Assembly: GCA_008638415.1 (NCBI GenBank)
Contig: VWVT01000018.1
Span: forward strand, 82,426-146,425
DNA: 64,000 nt
Direction: 5' to 3'
Source of the DNA: Nocardiopsis sinuspersici
GTDB lineage: Bacteria > Actinomycetota > Actinomycetes > Streptosporangiales > Streptosporangiaceae
Shown: one piece after another, positions 47,521-56,709 of the stretch
Layout: every line of letters starts with the position of its first letter
Numbering within the stretch: position 1 is the first letter of the stretch
Program-made: the position numbers and the translations under genes
Notes under the pieces: model-generated
Databases searched by the model: none
Told to the model about the DNA's origin: nothing
Seen by the model: only the letters and a program-made list of their open reading frames with translations

Positions 47521-48731
47521 GTCAACAGCCCCGTCAGCCAGTAGGAGAACGCGTCCCAGCGCGCCGCGAGAAAGGTGAGGTAGACCTGGCCCGCCGGTGA
47601 GCTGTAGGCGGCGACCACGATGGTGAGCAGGCAGGCGGCGACCAGGCCGAGCAGCGCCCAGGGGGAGATGCGCGCGCGGTACAGGCGGCTGACGCCCTTG
47701 GCGTCGACGAGCTTGCCCCCCACCCGCAGACGGGTCAGGAAGGTGCTGGCCATCCCCGAACGGCCCTTGTCGAGGAACTCCTCCAGGGTGGCGTGGGTGC
47801 CCACCGCCACGATGAGCGCGGCGCCCGCACCGTCGGCGAGCATCATCGCCACGTCCTCGCTGGTACCGGTCGCCGGGAAGACGACCGCGTTGTGCCCCAG
47901 GTCGGTGAGTCTGGGCAGGCCCGGCGCACGTCCGTCCCGGTAGGCGTGCACGACCAGTTCGGCTCCGCTGGCGAGCGCGTGGTCGGACACCGAGTCGAAG
48001 TCGCCGACGATGATGTCGGGCCGGTACCCCGCCTCCATGACCGCGTCCGCCCCGCCGTCCACGGCGATGATGACCGGGCGGAACTCCCGGATGTAGGGCC
48101 GCAGGGCCGCGAGGTCCTCCCGGTAGTGGTAGCCGCGGACCACGATGAGGACGTGGCGGCCCTCGACGTCGGTCTCGATGGCGGGGATCCCGATGCCGTC
48201 CAGGAGCAGGTCCCGCTCGTGCTGGAGGTAGGCCATGGTGTTGGCCGCGAAGGCCTCCAACTGGATGGCGAGCCCGGCCCGGGCGTCGGCCATGGCGGCA
48301 CTGACGGTCACGGTGTCCTGGAGGGTGCCGCGGGCGACGACCTCTTCGCCGCGGTACAGGGTGGCGCCCTCCAGGCGGAGCCGCTCGCCGTCGCGGACCC
48401 GGGTGAACACCTCCGGGTCGACGTCGTCGACCAGGGGGATGCCCGCCTCGACGATCATCTCCGGCCCCTGGTTGGGGTAGCGGCCGCTGATACTCGTGGC
48501 GACGTTGACCACCGCGGAAACACCGCAGCCCACCAGGGCCTCGGCGCTGACGCGGTCCAGGTCGACGTGGTCGATGACCGCGATGTCGCCCGGTCGCAGG
48601 CGTTTGGTCAGGTTCTTGGTACGCCGGTCCGAGCGGACGGGCGCGACCAGCCCTGTGGGAGCGTCCGCACGGGTGCGGCGGAACCGCATGACTGTGGCGC
48701 TGAGCGCATCCGATACCTTCATCGCTGGCAT
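47517..48731 (-). CDS. steA: SteA cell-separation protein
   Basis: 404 aa, start near 48731. It has VRSDRRTKNLTKRLRPGDIA, VIDHVDLDRVSAEAL, VNVATSISGRYPNQGP and EFRPVIIAVDGGADAVMEAG, YRPDIIVGDFDSVSD, a thiamin-pyrophosphokinase-like domain that lacks known kinase activity. A C-terminal transmembrane segment (ISPWALLGLVAACLLTIVVA) follows. SteA pairs with SteB at the division site in Corynebacterium. The order recN-steA-steB is conserved in actinobacteria. Confidence 0.92.
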   Translation of the reverse strand: MPAMKVSDALSATVMRFRRTRADAPTGLVAPVRSDRRTKNLTKRLRPGDIAVIDHVDLDRVSAEALVGCGVSAVVNVATSISGRYPNQGPEMIVEAGIPLVDDVDPEVFTRVRDGERLRLEGATLYRGEEVVARGTLQDTVTVSAAMADARAGLAIQLEAFAANTMAYLQHERDLLLDGIGIPAIETDVEGRHVLIVVRGYHYREDLAALRPYIREFRPVIIAVDGGADAVMEAGYRPDIIVGDFDSVSDHALASGAELVVHAYRDGRAPGLPRLTDLGHNAVVFPATGTSEDVAMMLADGAGAALIVAVGTHATLEEFLDKGRSGMASTFLTRLRVGGKLVDAKGVSRLYRARISPWALLGLVAACLLTIVVAAYSSPAGQVYLTFLAARWDAFSYWLTGLLT

Positions 48732-48739
48732 ACTGTCAG

Positions 48740-48758
48740 AACTCTACTACAGAGAGTT
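48740..48758. promoter_or_regulatory. Dyad in the steA promoter region
   Basis: AACTCT-N7-AGAGTT (48740-48745 / 48753-48758) lies 9-27 bp upstream of the steA start, next to GTTATAAC. On the minus strand TAGAGT within it could be a -10 box. No regulator is recognised. Confidence 0.4.
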
Positions 48759-48901
48759 ATAACACCTGTGAGGTCGGCGTGTTCGCGGGCGAGGCCATCG
48801 CCTCCGCCCCACACGAGGCGCCGACGGCGGCCCTGCCTCGGGCCCTACCCCGGAACGCCGCCGTGTCACACACCCGTCACGGACGGCAGCGTCGCCCCAG
48901 G

Positions 48902-50611
48902 TCAGGCGGCCGGGTAGGCGCGCTCGGGGTCGGCGTTGGTGAGCAGCTCCTCGGCGTGGGCGCGGCCCAGCTCGGAGTTCTCCATGCCCGCCAGCATCCG
49001 CGACAGCTCACGGACCCGGCCCGCGCGGTCCAGCCGCACCACACCGCTCTCGATGACCAGTCCCTCGGTGGACTTCTCCACCACCAGGTGGGCGTCGGCG
49101 AAGGCCGCGACCTGCGGCAGGTGGGTGACCACGATGACCTGGGCGCGCTGGGCCAGGCGGGCCAGGCGGCGGCCGATCTCCACCGCGGCCTTGCCGCCCA
49201 CGCCGGCGTCGACCTCGTCGAAGACGAAGGTGGGCACCGGGTCGGAACCGGCGAAGACCACCTCGATGGCCAGCATCACGCGCGAGAGCTCACCGCCGGA
49301 GGCACCCTTGTGCAGGGCCAGCGGCGGGGCGCTGGGGTGCGGGGCCAGCAGCAGCTCGACCTCGTCGCGGCCGTACTGGCCGAACTCCTCGCCCGTGGTG
49401 ATCCGCACGCTCACGCGGGCGTGGGGCATGGCCAGCGCGGTCAGCTCCTCGGTGACCGCGCCGCCGAAGCGCTCGGCCGCCTCGGTCCGGATACGGGTCA
49501 GCTCGGTGGCGGCCTGTTCCATGCGCTCGTGCAGCTCGTCGGCCTCGGCGCGCAGCTCGTCGATGCGCTCGTCGTCGCCCTCCAGGTCGGTCAGCCGCTT
49601 GGCCGCGTTCTCGGCCCAGGCCAGCACCTCGTCAGTACTCCCGCCGTACTTGCGCGAGAGCGAGGTGAGCAGCGCGCGGCGCTCCTGGATCTCGGCCAGG
49701 CGCGCCGGGTCGGCGTCCACGGACTCGGCGTAGGAGGCCAGTTCGGTGGCGGCGTCGGCGAGGATGTAGGACGCCTCGTCCAGGCGGTCGCCGATCTGGC
49801 CCAGTTCGGAGTCGTGCTCGCGCACCGCCGCCACGGCCTGCCGGGCCGCCGCGAGCAGGGCGGCCACGTCGATCTCCACGTCCGAGGCCGGGTCCCCGGC
49901 CAGCGCCTCGTGCGCGGTGGTGGCCGCCATGCGCAGGCTGTCGGCGTGTGCCAGCCTCGTCTCCTCGGCCAGCAGCTCGGCGTCCTCACCGGGCTGGGGC
50001 TCGGCGGCGGCGATCTCCTCCACCCCGAACCGGAGCATGTCGGCCTCCTGGGCGCGCTCGCGCGCCCGCTGCACCAGCTCCTCCAGCTCCTCCGACACCT
50101 CGCGGTGGCGCCGGTAGGCCACCGTGTACTGCTTGAGCGTCCTCAACAGCTGGTCGCCGGCGAAGCGGTCCAGGGAGGAGCGCTGACGGTCGGTGCGCAG
50201 CAGGCGCTGCTGGTCGGACTGGCCGTGCACCGCCACCAGGTCGTCGGCCAGGTAGGCGAGCAGGCTCACCGGTGCGGAGCGCCCGCCCATGGTGGCGCGT
50301 GAGCGGCCCTCGGCCGAGACGGCGCGCGTGAGGATGAGGACGTTGTCGTCGATGTCGCCGCCGGCCTCCAGCACCCGGGCGGCCACCCGGCCCCCTGGGG
50401 GCACGGTCAGCCTTCCCTCGACCACCGCCCGGTCGGCGCCGGGGCGCACGCGCTGGGGATCGGCACGACCGCCGAAGAGCAGTCCGAGCCCGGTGACGAC
50501 CATGGTCTTTCCCGCGCCGGTCTCACCGGTGACGACGGTCAGACCCGGTGACAACTCCAAAACGGCGTCGTCAATGACCCCGAGTCCCTGGATACGGACT
50601 TCTTCGAGCAC
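48902..50611 (-). CDS. recN: DNA repair protein RecN
   Basis: 569 aa from GTG 50611 with AGGAGAGGGA upstream. SMC-like ATPase of double-strand-break repair. Walker A GETGAGKTMVVTGLGLLFGG, then HGQSDQQRLL, a central coiled coil with acidic helices (about 160-380), signature HKGASGGELSRVMLAIEVVF and Walker B PTFVFDEVDAGVGGKAAVEI, followed by VVTHLPQVAAFAD. No LexA box is visible upstream. Confidence 0.97.
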   Translation of the reverse strand: MLEEVRIQGLGVIDDAVLELSPGLTVVTGETGAGKTMVVTGLGLLFGGRADPQRVRPGADRAVVEGRLTVPPGGRVAARVLEAGGDIDDNVLILTRAVSAEGRSRATMGGRSAPVSLLAYLADDLVAVHGQSDQQRLLRTDRQRSSLDRFAGDQLLRTLKQYTVAYRRHREVSEELEELVQRARERAQEADMLRFGVEEIAAAEPQPGEDAELLAEETRLAHADSLRMAATTAHEALAGDPASDVEIDVAALLAAARQAVAAVREHDSELGQIGDRLDEASYILADAATELASYAESVDADPARLAEIQERRALLTSLSRKYGGSTDEVLAWAENAAKRLTDLEGDDERIDELRAEADELHERMEQAATELTRIRTEAAERFGGAVTEELTALAMPHARVSVRITTGEEFGQYGRDEVELLLAPHPSAPPLALHKGASGGELSRVMLAIEVVFAGSDPVPTFVFDEVDAGVGGKAAVEIGRRLARLAQRAQVIVVTHLPQVAAFADAHLVVEKSTEGLVIESGVVRLDRAGRVRELSRMLAGMENSELGRAHAEELLTNADPERAYPAA

Positions 50612-50681
50612 CGATCCCTCTCCTGTAGTTGACGCCACTCCTCCACACGTACCCGCACGGCGTACCGGCACCCGGCCCCGG

Positions 50682-51608
50682 TCAGCGGCCGTGCTCGCTC
50701 CGACCCCGCCAGCCCGCGACCGGCAGCCCGAACTTGGCCACCAGCCGGTCGGTGAACGGCGCCCGGTGCAGCCGGGCCAGCCGAACCGGCGTATCGGCAC
50801 GGGTGATCTCGATTCGTGCCCCGGCGGGCAATTCGACCATACGCCGTCCGTCGCACCAGAGCACGCCCGGCGCCGTGTCCGGGACCACCTCCAGGGCCAC
50901 CGTGGCCCGGGGGCCCACCACCATGGGCCGGGCGAACAGGGCGTGCGCGCTGATCGGCACGACCAGCAGCGCGTCCACGTCCGGCCACACGACGGGGCCG
51001 CCCGCGGAGAAGGCGTGCGCCGTCGACCCCGTGGGGGTCGCGCACACCACCCCGTCGCAGGCCCACCGCGACAGCGGACGGCCGTCGATCTCCAGGACGG
51101 TCTCCAGGATGCGGCGCGCCTCACCCTTCTCCAGGGTCGCGTCGTTGAGCGCCCAGGTCCGCACGGGCGGGGCCGAGTCACCGCGGCCCCCGTTGAAGAC
51201 CGCCACGTCCAGGGTCATGCGCTCCTCGACGTCGTAGTCGCGGTTGACGACGTTGCGCACGGTCTCGCCGAGGTCCTCGCGCTCGGCCTCCGCGAGGAAG
51301 CCGACGTGGCCCAGGTTCACCCCAAGCAGGGGCACCCCGGCCGGGCGCGCCGTCTCGGCGGCCCGCAACAGGGTGCCGTCGCCGCCGAGCACCATGACCA
51401 GCTCGGCGCCGTCGGCGGCCCCGCCCTGGGCGACGACCTCGATCGGGGAGAGCGTGCACCCCTCCGCCGCCAGTTCCTCGACCTCGTTCTTGAGCATGCG
51501 CACGGTCAGGCCGGCGCGGCTGAGGCTCTCGTGGACCAGCTGTGCGCTGCGTACCGCCGCGGGCCGACCGGTGTGGGCCAGCAGGAGAACACTGCGTCCG
51601 CTGGTCAT
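50682..51608 (-). CDS. nadK: NAD kinase
   Basis: 308 aa from ATG 51608. It phosphorylates NAD to NADP. The signature GGDGT is in VMVLGGDGTLLRAAETAR; LLGVNLGHVGFLAEAE, LNDATLEKGEARRI and VVCATPTGSTAHAFSAGGPV are also present. It lies between tlyA and recN, the usual actinobacterial order. Confidence 0.96.
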   Translation of the reverse strand: MTSGRSVLLLAHTGRPAAVRSAQLVHESLSRAGLTVRMLKNEVEELAAEGCTLSPIEVVAQGGAADGAELVMVLGGDGTLLRAAETARPAGVPLLGVNLGHVGFLAEAEREDLGETVRNVVNRDYDVEERMTLDVAVFNGGRGDSAPPVRTWALNDATLEKGEARRILETVLEIDGRPLSRWACDGVVCATPTGSTAHAFSAGGPVVWPDVDALLVVPISAHALFARPMVVGPRATVALEVVPDTAPGVLWCDGRRMVELPAGARIEITRADTPVRLARLHRAPFTDRLVAKFGLPVAGWRGRSEHGR

Positions 51609-51719
51609 CGCCGTCCCCTTACGTTCGCTCCCCGACGGGAAGTCTGAGTGCTGGCCGGAGGCGTTCGCCGACCCGGCCGGGTCACGTTACCGGACTCCTG
51701 AGACACGGTGCCACGATCG

Positions 51720-52520
51720 CTAACGCGGTCCCTCCTCCACGGCCCTGGCCAGCACGGCCGGGTCCAGGGGCTCGGCGCCCGCGCGCATCCACAGAAAGTA
51801 CTCGACGTTGCCGGAGGGGCCGGGCAGCGGGCTGGCGGTGACTCCGACGGTGCCCAGCCCCAGGGTGAGGGCGTGGGCGGCGACCTCGGAGACCACCTCG
51901 GCGCGCAGTTCGGGCTCGCGTACCACTCCTCCGGCGCCGACCCGGTTCCTGCCCACCTCGAACTGGGGTTTGACCATGAGCACGAAGTCGGCCTCCGGGG
52001 CGACGCAGTCCAGGAGGGGTGCCAGCACCAGCCGCAGCGAGATGAAGGACAGGTCGCCCACGACGAGGTCGGGGCGGGGCTCGCCGATCTGCTCCGGGGT
52101 GAGCTCACGGACGTTGACCCGCTCCATCACCCGCACCCGGTCGTTGCTGCGCAGCGACCAGGCGAGCTGGCCGTATCCGACGTCGACGGCGGTGACGTGG
52201 GCGGCCCCGCGGCGCAGCAGCACGTCGGTGAACCCGCCGGTGGAGGCCCCGGCGTCCAGGGCGCGCCGGCCGGTGACGTCGAGGGCGAAGGCGTCCAGGG
52301 CCCCGACGAGCTTGTGGGCGCCCCTGGAGACGTAGGGCGGTTCGTCGGAGGGCGGGCGGACCACGATGGGCTGGTCCTGGCCGACCTGGGTCGCGGCCTT
52401 GGAGGCCACGATCCCGGCGACCTTGACGAACCCTCCCTCGATGATCTCGGCGGCGTGTCCACGGGAGCGTGCGTGCCCGCGGCGGACGAGCTCCGCGTCG
52501 AGCCGGGTGCGTTTTGCCAT
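51720..52520 (-). CDS. tlyA: TlyA-type 16S/23S rRNA 2'-O-methyltransferase
   Basis: 266 aa from ATG 52520 (MAKRTRLDAELVRRG). An N-terminal S4 RNA-binding domain (RLDAELVRRGHARSRGHAAE) is joined to an FtsJ-like methyltransferase domain (YVSRGAHKLVGALDAF, ALDAGASTGGFTDVLLRRGA, VVGDLSFISLRLVL, VLMVKPQFEVGRNRVG). TlyA methylates rRNA cytidines and makes ribosomes sensitive to capreomycin in mycobacteria. Confidence 0.96.
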   Translation of the reverse strand: MAKRTRLDAELVRRGHARSRGHAAEIIEGGFVKVAGIVASKAATQVGQDQPIVVRPPSDEPPYVSRGAHKLVGALDAFALDVTGRRALDAGASTGGFTDVLLRRGAAHVTAVDVGYGQLAWSLRSNDRVRVMERVNVRELTPEQIGEPRPDLVVGDLSFISLRLVLAPLLDCVAPEADFVLMVKPQFEVGRNRVGAGGVVREPELRAEVVSEVAAHALTLGLGTVGVTASPLPGPSGNVEYFLWMRAGAEPLDPAVLARAVEEGPR

Positions 52521-52540
52521 GGTCACCTAGGTTACCGGGG

Positions 52541-52735
52541 TCATCGGGAGGTGTTCGCGTCCTGGTCGAGTGCCCCGAGCACTCCGGACAGTTCCTGGTG
52601 CAGGGTGTCGAAGACCGCGACGTGCTCGGTGGTGGGCGCCGAGTCCAGCGCCGCCAGCCTCTCCCTGGTGCTGCGCAGGGTCTGCTCGGCCAGTGCCTCG
52701 GCCTGTTCCTCGGGGTCCGTTTCCTGGGGGTCCAT
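52541..52735 (-). CDS. Small conserved hypothetical protein upstream of tlyA
   Basis: 64 aa from ATG 52735. An acidic, fully helical sequence (EEQAEALAEQTLRSTRERLA; TEHVAVFDTLHQELSGVLGA). Similar short ORFs occur at this place beside tlyA in other actinobacteria (recollection, not searched). It overlaps nothing; 20 bp separate it from tlyA and 30 bp from the phasin-like gene, so it is probably cotranscribed. Confidence 0.72.
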   Translation of the reverse strand: MDPQETDPEEQAEALAEQTLRSTRERLAALDSAPTTEHVAVFDTLHQELSGVLGALDQDANTSR

Positions 52736-52765
52736 GGCTCTCCGGGTGCTCGCGCTGCTCGGACT

Positions 52766-53521
52766 CTACTTCCTCGTGGTGCCGCCCTTGCCCTTGGCCG
52801 TGCGCTTGGCGGTGGAGCGCGTCCGGGCGGCCTTGGACGTGTTCTTGGCGGCGGTGCGGGACCCGCTCTTGGCGGTCGTCCCCTTCCCGGCGGCCGCGGA
52901 ACCGCCGCCGGAGCCGCCCTCCCGGCCGGGGGCGCCGTCGTCGGCACCGGTGTCCTCAGGCGTGTCCGGGGTGTCCTCGGCGCCGGCCGGCTCCTCCGCG
53001 GCCGCGGGCTCCCGGAGCCCGTCGCCGGTCCCGGTCGCCTCCGCGTCCTCGGCCGCCGGGACCGGGCCGTCGGCCCGTTCGGAGGCGCCGCCGGGGGTGG
53101 AGGAGGTGACGGGGGCCGCGGCGCGCACCGGTGAGGACGCCCCGGCGTCGGTGGTGACCAGGACGCGCTCGACCGCGTGCCGGGCGGCCAGGCGGCGTTC
53201 GAGCTCGGAGACCCGGCGTGCCAGGCGCTCGTGCTCGGCGCGCGGGACGACGTCCATGCGCTCCAGTTGGCGCTCCACCTCGGAGCGGACCAGGTCGGTG
53301 ATGGCCGCCCGGTTGGACTGGCTGGTCTCGATGAGCTCACCGGCCAGGGCCTGGATGCTCTGTCCCACCCGCGGCGGCAGGCTCTCGTTCTCCCCCGCGA
53401 CGGGAGCGGCCGGGCCGCCGGCCCTCAACAGCGTCTTGGCGGCGGCGACGGCCTGCTTGCGCGAGAGTTCGGTGAGGCCATTGGCGGCATCCAGGTAGGT
53501 GCGTACCGCGTCGACGACCAT
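52766..53521 (-). CDS. Phasin-like coiled-coil protein with basic Lys/Ala tail
   Basis: 251 aa from ATG 53521. The N-terminal half is helical (VDAVRTYLDAANGLTELSRK; IQALAGELIETSQSNRAAIT) and ends in a coiled coil with heptads (LERMDVVPRAEHERLARRVS, ELERRLAARH). The middle is acidic and Pro/Ala-rich. The last 45 residues are Lys/Ala/Thr-rich (SRTAAKNTSKAARTRSTAKR, TAKGKGGTTRK), like histone H1/HupS tails. A nucleoid- or granule-associated role is possible; no family is certain. Confidence 0.7.
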   Translation of the reverse strand: MVVDAVRTYLDAANGLTELSRKQAVAAAKTLLRAGGPAAPVAGENESLPPRVGQSIQALAGELIETSQSNRAAITDLVRSEVERQLERMDVVPRAEHERLARRVSELERRLAARHAVERVLVTTDAGASSPVRAAAPVTSSTPGGASERADGPVPAAEDAEATGTGDGLREPAAAEEPAGAEDTPDTPEDTGADDGAPGREGGSGGGSAAAGKGTTAKSGSRTAAKNTSKAARTRSTAKRTAKGKGGTTRK

Positions 53522-53716
53522 GATTCACGTACTCCTTGATGGGACCGCGGAAGGTGGAAGAAGGGCGCAGGAGGGGGGAGCCACTACGCGACGGGGGGTC
53601 GTGGCCAACGCTACCGGGCGGGAACGCCCTCTGACACGCGAACTCCGGAGGTCGCCCCATTCGTCCGGTGGGCACACCGGGACTCCGTTTCCCGGCGGTT
53701 GGGGCATGATGTGCGC

Positions 53717-54067
53717 ATGAGCAGCATCGACGCGTGCCTGGCCGGTATCGAGAAACTGAACCAGCGCATCCTCGCCCAGCCCGAGGAGAAGCGCCGCAAG
53801 CACATACGCGAGCGCTCCCTCAGCGTGGTGGTCCCGGACCTGGAGACCGTCTTCGACATGCGACTCACCCCGGACGGCCTGACCGACGTGACCCACCGCC
53901 CCGCGGACCGGCCCGCGCCCCGGTCACAGGTGCGGATCACCGTGGACGGCGACGACCTGGTGGCACTGGCCGAGGACCGCATGGACGCCGCCACGGCCCT
54001 GTTCGGCCGCCGGGTGAGGGTGGACGCCAGCGTCGGTGACATGCTGCGCATGCGGCGCCTGCTCTGA
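53717..54067 (+). CDS. SCP2 sterol-binding-like protein
   Basis: 116 aa from ATG 53717. CATGAT ends 6 nt before the ATG and no ribosome site is present, which suggests a leaderless mRNA. The sequence (LSVVVPDLETVFDMRLTPDG; SQVRITVDGDDLVALAEDRM; ALFGRRVRVDASVGDMLRMR) fits the SCP2 fold: a beta sheet, then 'l...f..g.v.v.Gd...l..l..l'. It could carry a lipid or other hydrophobic ligand. It is divergent from the phasin-like gene. Confidence 0.72.
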   Translation: MSSIDACLAGIEKLNQRILAQPEEKRRKHIRERSLSVVVPDLETVFDMRLTPDGLTDVTHRPADRPAPRSQVRITVDGDDLVALAEDRMDAATALFGRRVRVDASVGDMLRMRRLL

Positions 54068-54117
54068 ACAGGCCGCCGCGTACCCGAGCGCCGTCCGGGG
54101 ACCGGTACCTTGCTGGG

Positions 54118-55395
54118 ATGCCACGCCAACCTCTCGAACTGGCCCCCTTCCGCGGTCTGCGCTACGCGAGCCCGGACGTGGACCGGTTCATCGACGGAGA
54201 GTTCGACCTCGCACGCCTCCTGGCCCCGCCCTACGACGTCCCCGACGCCCGGGAGGCGCGCGACCTACAGCGCTCCGACCCGCACAACGCGGCGAGGGTC
54301 ACACTGCCCTTCGAACTGAGCAGGCAGAGCCCCGGGGGCACCGTGCCGCGCCGCTACCGGGCCGCCGCCGACCTGCTGCGCACCTGGATCGGGGACGGCG
54401 TGCTCGCCCTGGACGGGGAGCCGGCCCTGTACGTGTACGAGCAGGTCACGGCGGACGGGCGGCGCCAGCGGGGCCTGGTGGGCAACCTGCGCCTGCCCGA
54501 GGAGGGCGCCGAACCCGCCGTGCGCCCGCACGAGGACGTGGCCGACCCGCCGGTGCGCGACCGGTTCAGCCTCATGGCCGTGGCACGGGCCAACCTCGAA
54601 CCGATCTTCCTGGTCTACCGGGGCGGCGGCGGTGCCGCCTCAGCGGTGACCGAGTCGGTCTCGGGCACCCCGCTGGTGTCCGCACGCACCCGTGACGGCG
54701 CCGAGCACCGGCTGTGGGCCGTCACCGACCCCGTCAGGCTGCGGCGGATCGCCGACGACCTCGCGGACCGGTCGGCGCTCATCGCCGACGGCCACCACCG
54801 CTACGCCGCCTACCGGCGCCTGCACGAGCAGTACGGCGAGCCCGGCTGGCGGTACGGCCTGGCCCTGCTGGTGGACAGCGACACCCACCCGCCCCGGCTG
54901 GGCGCCATCCACCGGGTGCTGCCCGGGCTGGACACGGCCGAGGCGGTCGAGGCCGCCCGGACGGTGGCCGTGGTGGAGCGGGTCGCGGAGTCCTCCGAAC
55001 GGGCCCTGGCGGACGTGGGGGCGCCCGCGCTGCTGCTGGTCTCGGCCGAGGGGGAGGCGCACCTGGTGTACGGCTTCGACGAGGAAGCGCTGGAACGGGC
55101 CATGCCCGGCCGCTCCCCCGACTGGCGCCACCTGTCGACGGCCGCCCTGCACGAGGTGCTGATGCCGCTGTGGCAGGCGTCGGAGGAGCAGGTGCGGATG
55201 GTGCACGACGACGCGGACGAGGCGGTCGAGGCCGCCCGCGACGAGAGGGGCACCGCCGTCATCGTGCCCGCGCTGGGGGTGGAGCAGGTGTACGCGGTGG
55301 CCGACCGCGGGGAGCCGACCCCGCGCAAGTCCACCTCGTTCGGCCCCAAACCGCGTACCGGGCTGGTCATGCGCCTCGTGGACCCGGCGGAGTGA
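54118..55395 (+). CDS. DUF1015 family protein
   Basis: 425 aa from ATG 54118. TACCTT ends 6 nt before the ATG with no ribosome site, again a leaderless pattern. DUF1015 landmarks: LELAPFRGLRYASPDVDRFI, LLAPPYDVPD, NAARVTLPFE, HEDVADPPVRDRFSLMAVAR, LIADGHHRYAAYRRL and GTAVIVPALGVEQVYAVADR, followed by PRKSTSFGPKPRTGLVMRL. The family's function is unsettled; a role in cell-wall or amino-acid metabolism has been suggested. Confidence 0.92.
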   Translation: MPRQPLELAPFRGLRYASPDVDRFIDGEFDLARLLAPPYDVPDAREARDLQRSDPHNAARVTLPFELSRQSPGGTVPRRYRAAADLLRTWIGDGVLALDGEPALYVYEQVTADGRRQRGLVGNLRLPEEGAEPAVRPHEDVADPPVRDRFSLMAVARANLEPIFLVYRGGGGAASAVTESVSGTPLVSARTRDGAEHRLWAVTDPVRLRRIADDLADRSALIADGHHRYAAYRRLHEQYGEPGWRYGLALLVDSDTHPPRLGAIHRVLPGLDTAEAVEAARTVAVVERVAESSERALADVGAPALLLVSAEGEAHLVYGFDEEALERAMPGRSPDWRHLSTAALHEVLMPLWQASEEQVRMVHDDADEAVEAARDERGTAVIVPALGVEQVYAVADRGEPTPRKSTSFGPKPRTGLVMRLVDPAE

Positions 55396-56501
55396 CCTCC
55401 GGACGGAGCAGCCGCGCCAGGCGCACCGCGTACACCGCGGCGACGGCGAGCGCGGCCGCCACCAGCGGGGTGAGACCGGTGGGAGCGACGTAGAAGGTCT
55501 GTTCCCACGTGATGTGGCGGCCCTGGGCCGGCAGCGCCACGAGCCGGTTGGCGGACACGGCCGCGGCGATGACGGCGAACCCCGGCAGCAGGCGCACGGC
55601 GGTACGCCACCAGGGGCGCTCGCGGGCGCCGACGGCCCCCTCTCCCCCGTTGTTCTGCGCGGTGAGCCACCGGGCCATGTCGTCGGCGGTGGTGACCACG
55701 CCGCCCGCGCCGTTGAAGTAGCCCTCCGGCTCGGTGACGGCGACCGCCCGGCCCAGGACGGCGATGTGCCCCCGGGCCACACCCGCCGCGAAGACCTCGT
55801 CCGCGGTGTCGACGGTGACGGTGCCGTCCATGCCCAGGGGCGTGAACGTGCGCTCGTCCAGGAACGCGCCGAAGGACCGTCCGCCGACGACCTCCACCAT
55901 GCGGGCCGCCACGTGGTGGTCGGGGTTGTGGTAGTGCTCCTCGGCGCCCGGGTCGGCGGCCAGTCCGACACCGGCCAGCCGGGCGACCGCGCCCTCCAGG
56001 TCGTCGGGTACGGGCGCGCCCTTCTCCGGGAAGGCGGTGTCGGACATCCCAAAGGTGTGGGTGAGCAACTGGCGGACGGTGATCTCCGCCGAGCGCGGGT
56101 CCGCGGTGGTGAACCCGGGCAGGTGGTCCACCACTGGGTCGTCGAGCGCGATCTCACCGTCCTCCACGAGCTGCATGACCGCGAGCGCGGTGAAGGCCTT
56201 GCTGACCGAGGCCACTCCCATGGGGGGTGCCGGCGGTCATCGGCTCTCCTCGGGAGTCGGTGCCGCAGCCCGCCGTGTGCACCACCTCGGTGCCCCGGGT
56301 GAGGCGACCGCGGCTCCGGGAAGGGGTGAGGAGTCCAGGTAGTCGTACACGTAGGCGTCCACCGCCGCGGGGGTCAGTGGTCCGGGGGCCGCCGGGGAGG
56401 CCCCCGGTCCCGGTCTCGGCTGAGGCGGGAGGGGCGCTGAGGGTCAAGGAGGCGACGGCGAGCGCGGCCGCCGCGGCTGTGGCGGGGAACATGGTGCCCA
56501 T
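55367..56501 (-). pseudogene. Class C beta-lactamase-like serine hydrolase, frameshifted
   Basis: The gene is split over three frames. Frame A begins at ATG 56501/56492 with a signal peptide (FPATAAAAALAVASLTLSAP, PASA). It shifts near 56386 to a frame reading LTPAAVDAYVYDYLDSSPLP, back near 56325 to TRGTEVVHTAGCGTDSRGEP, and finally near 56222 to MGVASVSKAFTALAVMQLVE, which contains the SxxK motif (SVSK). The YxN equivalent (HYHNPDHHV) survives. The segment between WLTAQNNGG and the C-terminal transmembrane helices (LLPGFAVIAAAVSANRLVAL) is about 150 residues shorter than in related proteins. It is inactive or a truncated remnant; it overlaps the DUF1015 3' end by 29 bp. Confidence 0.78.
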
Positions 56502-56709
56502 CGTGTTCCGCGGAGCACGTCCGGTACCACGGTGCCGACCGCAGGAACACCCTGCGGTTCTCCACGCCCCGACCACACCCCGGCCACGCCGTCGGCCCCG
56601 CCGGCCCCCTCCTCATCCTCCGCCGGCGGCCGGGTATCCACTGGTGCGGTGCCGGAACCTCCGGTACGCATGGTGGTGATCCGTTCCCCTCCCGTCAGGA
56701 GCACGCCGC

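Noticed and set aside
50612-50681. Possible SOS box for recN
   Set aside because: No TCGAAC-N4-GTTCGA-like sequence is present upstream of recN.
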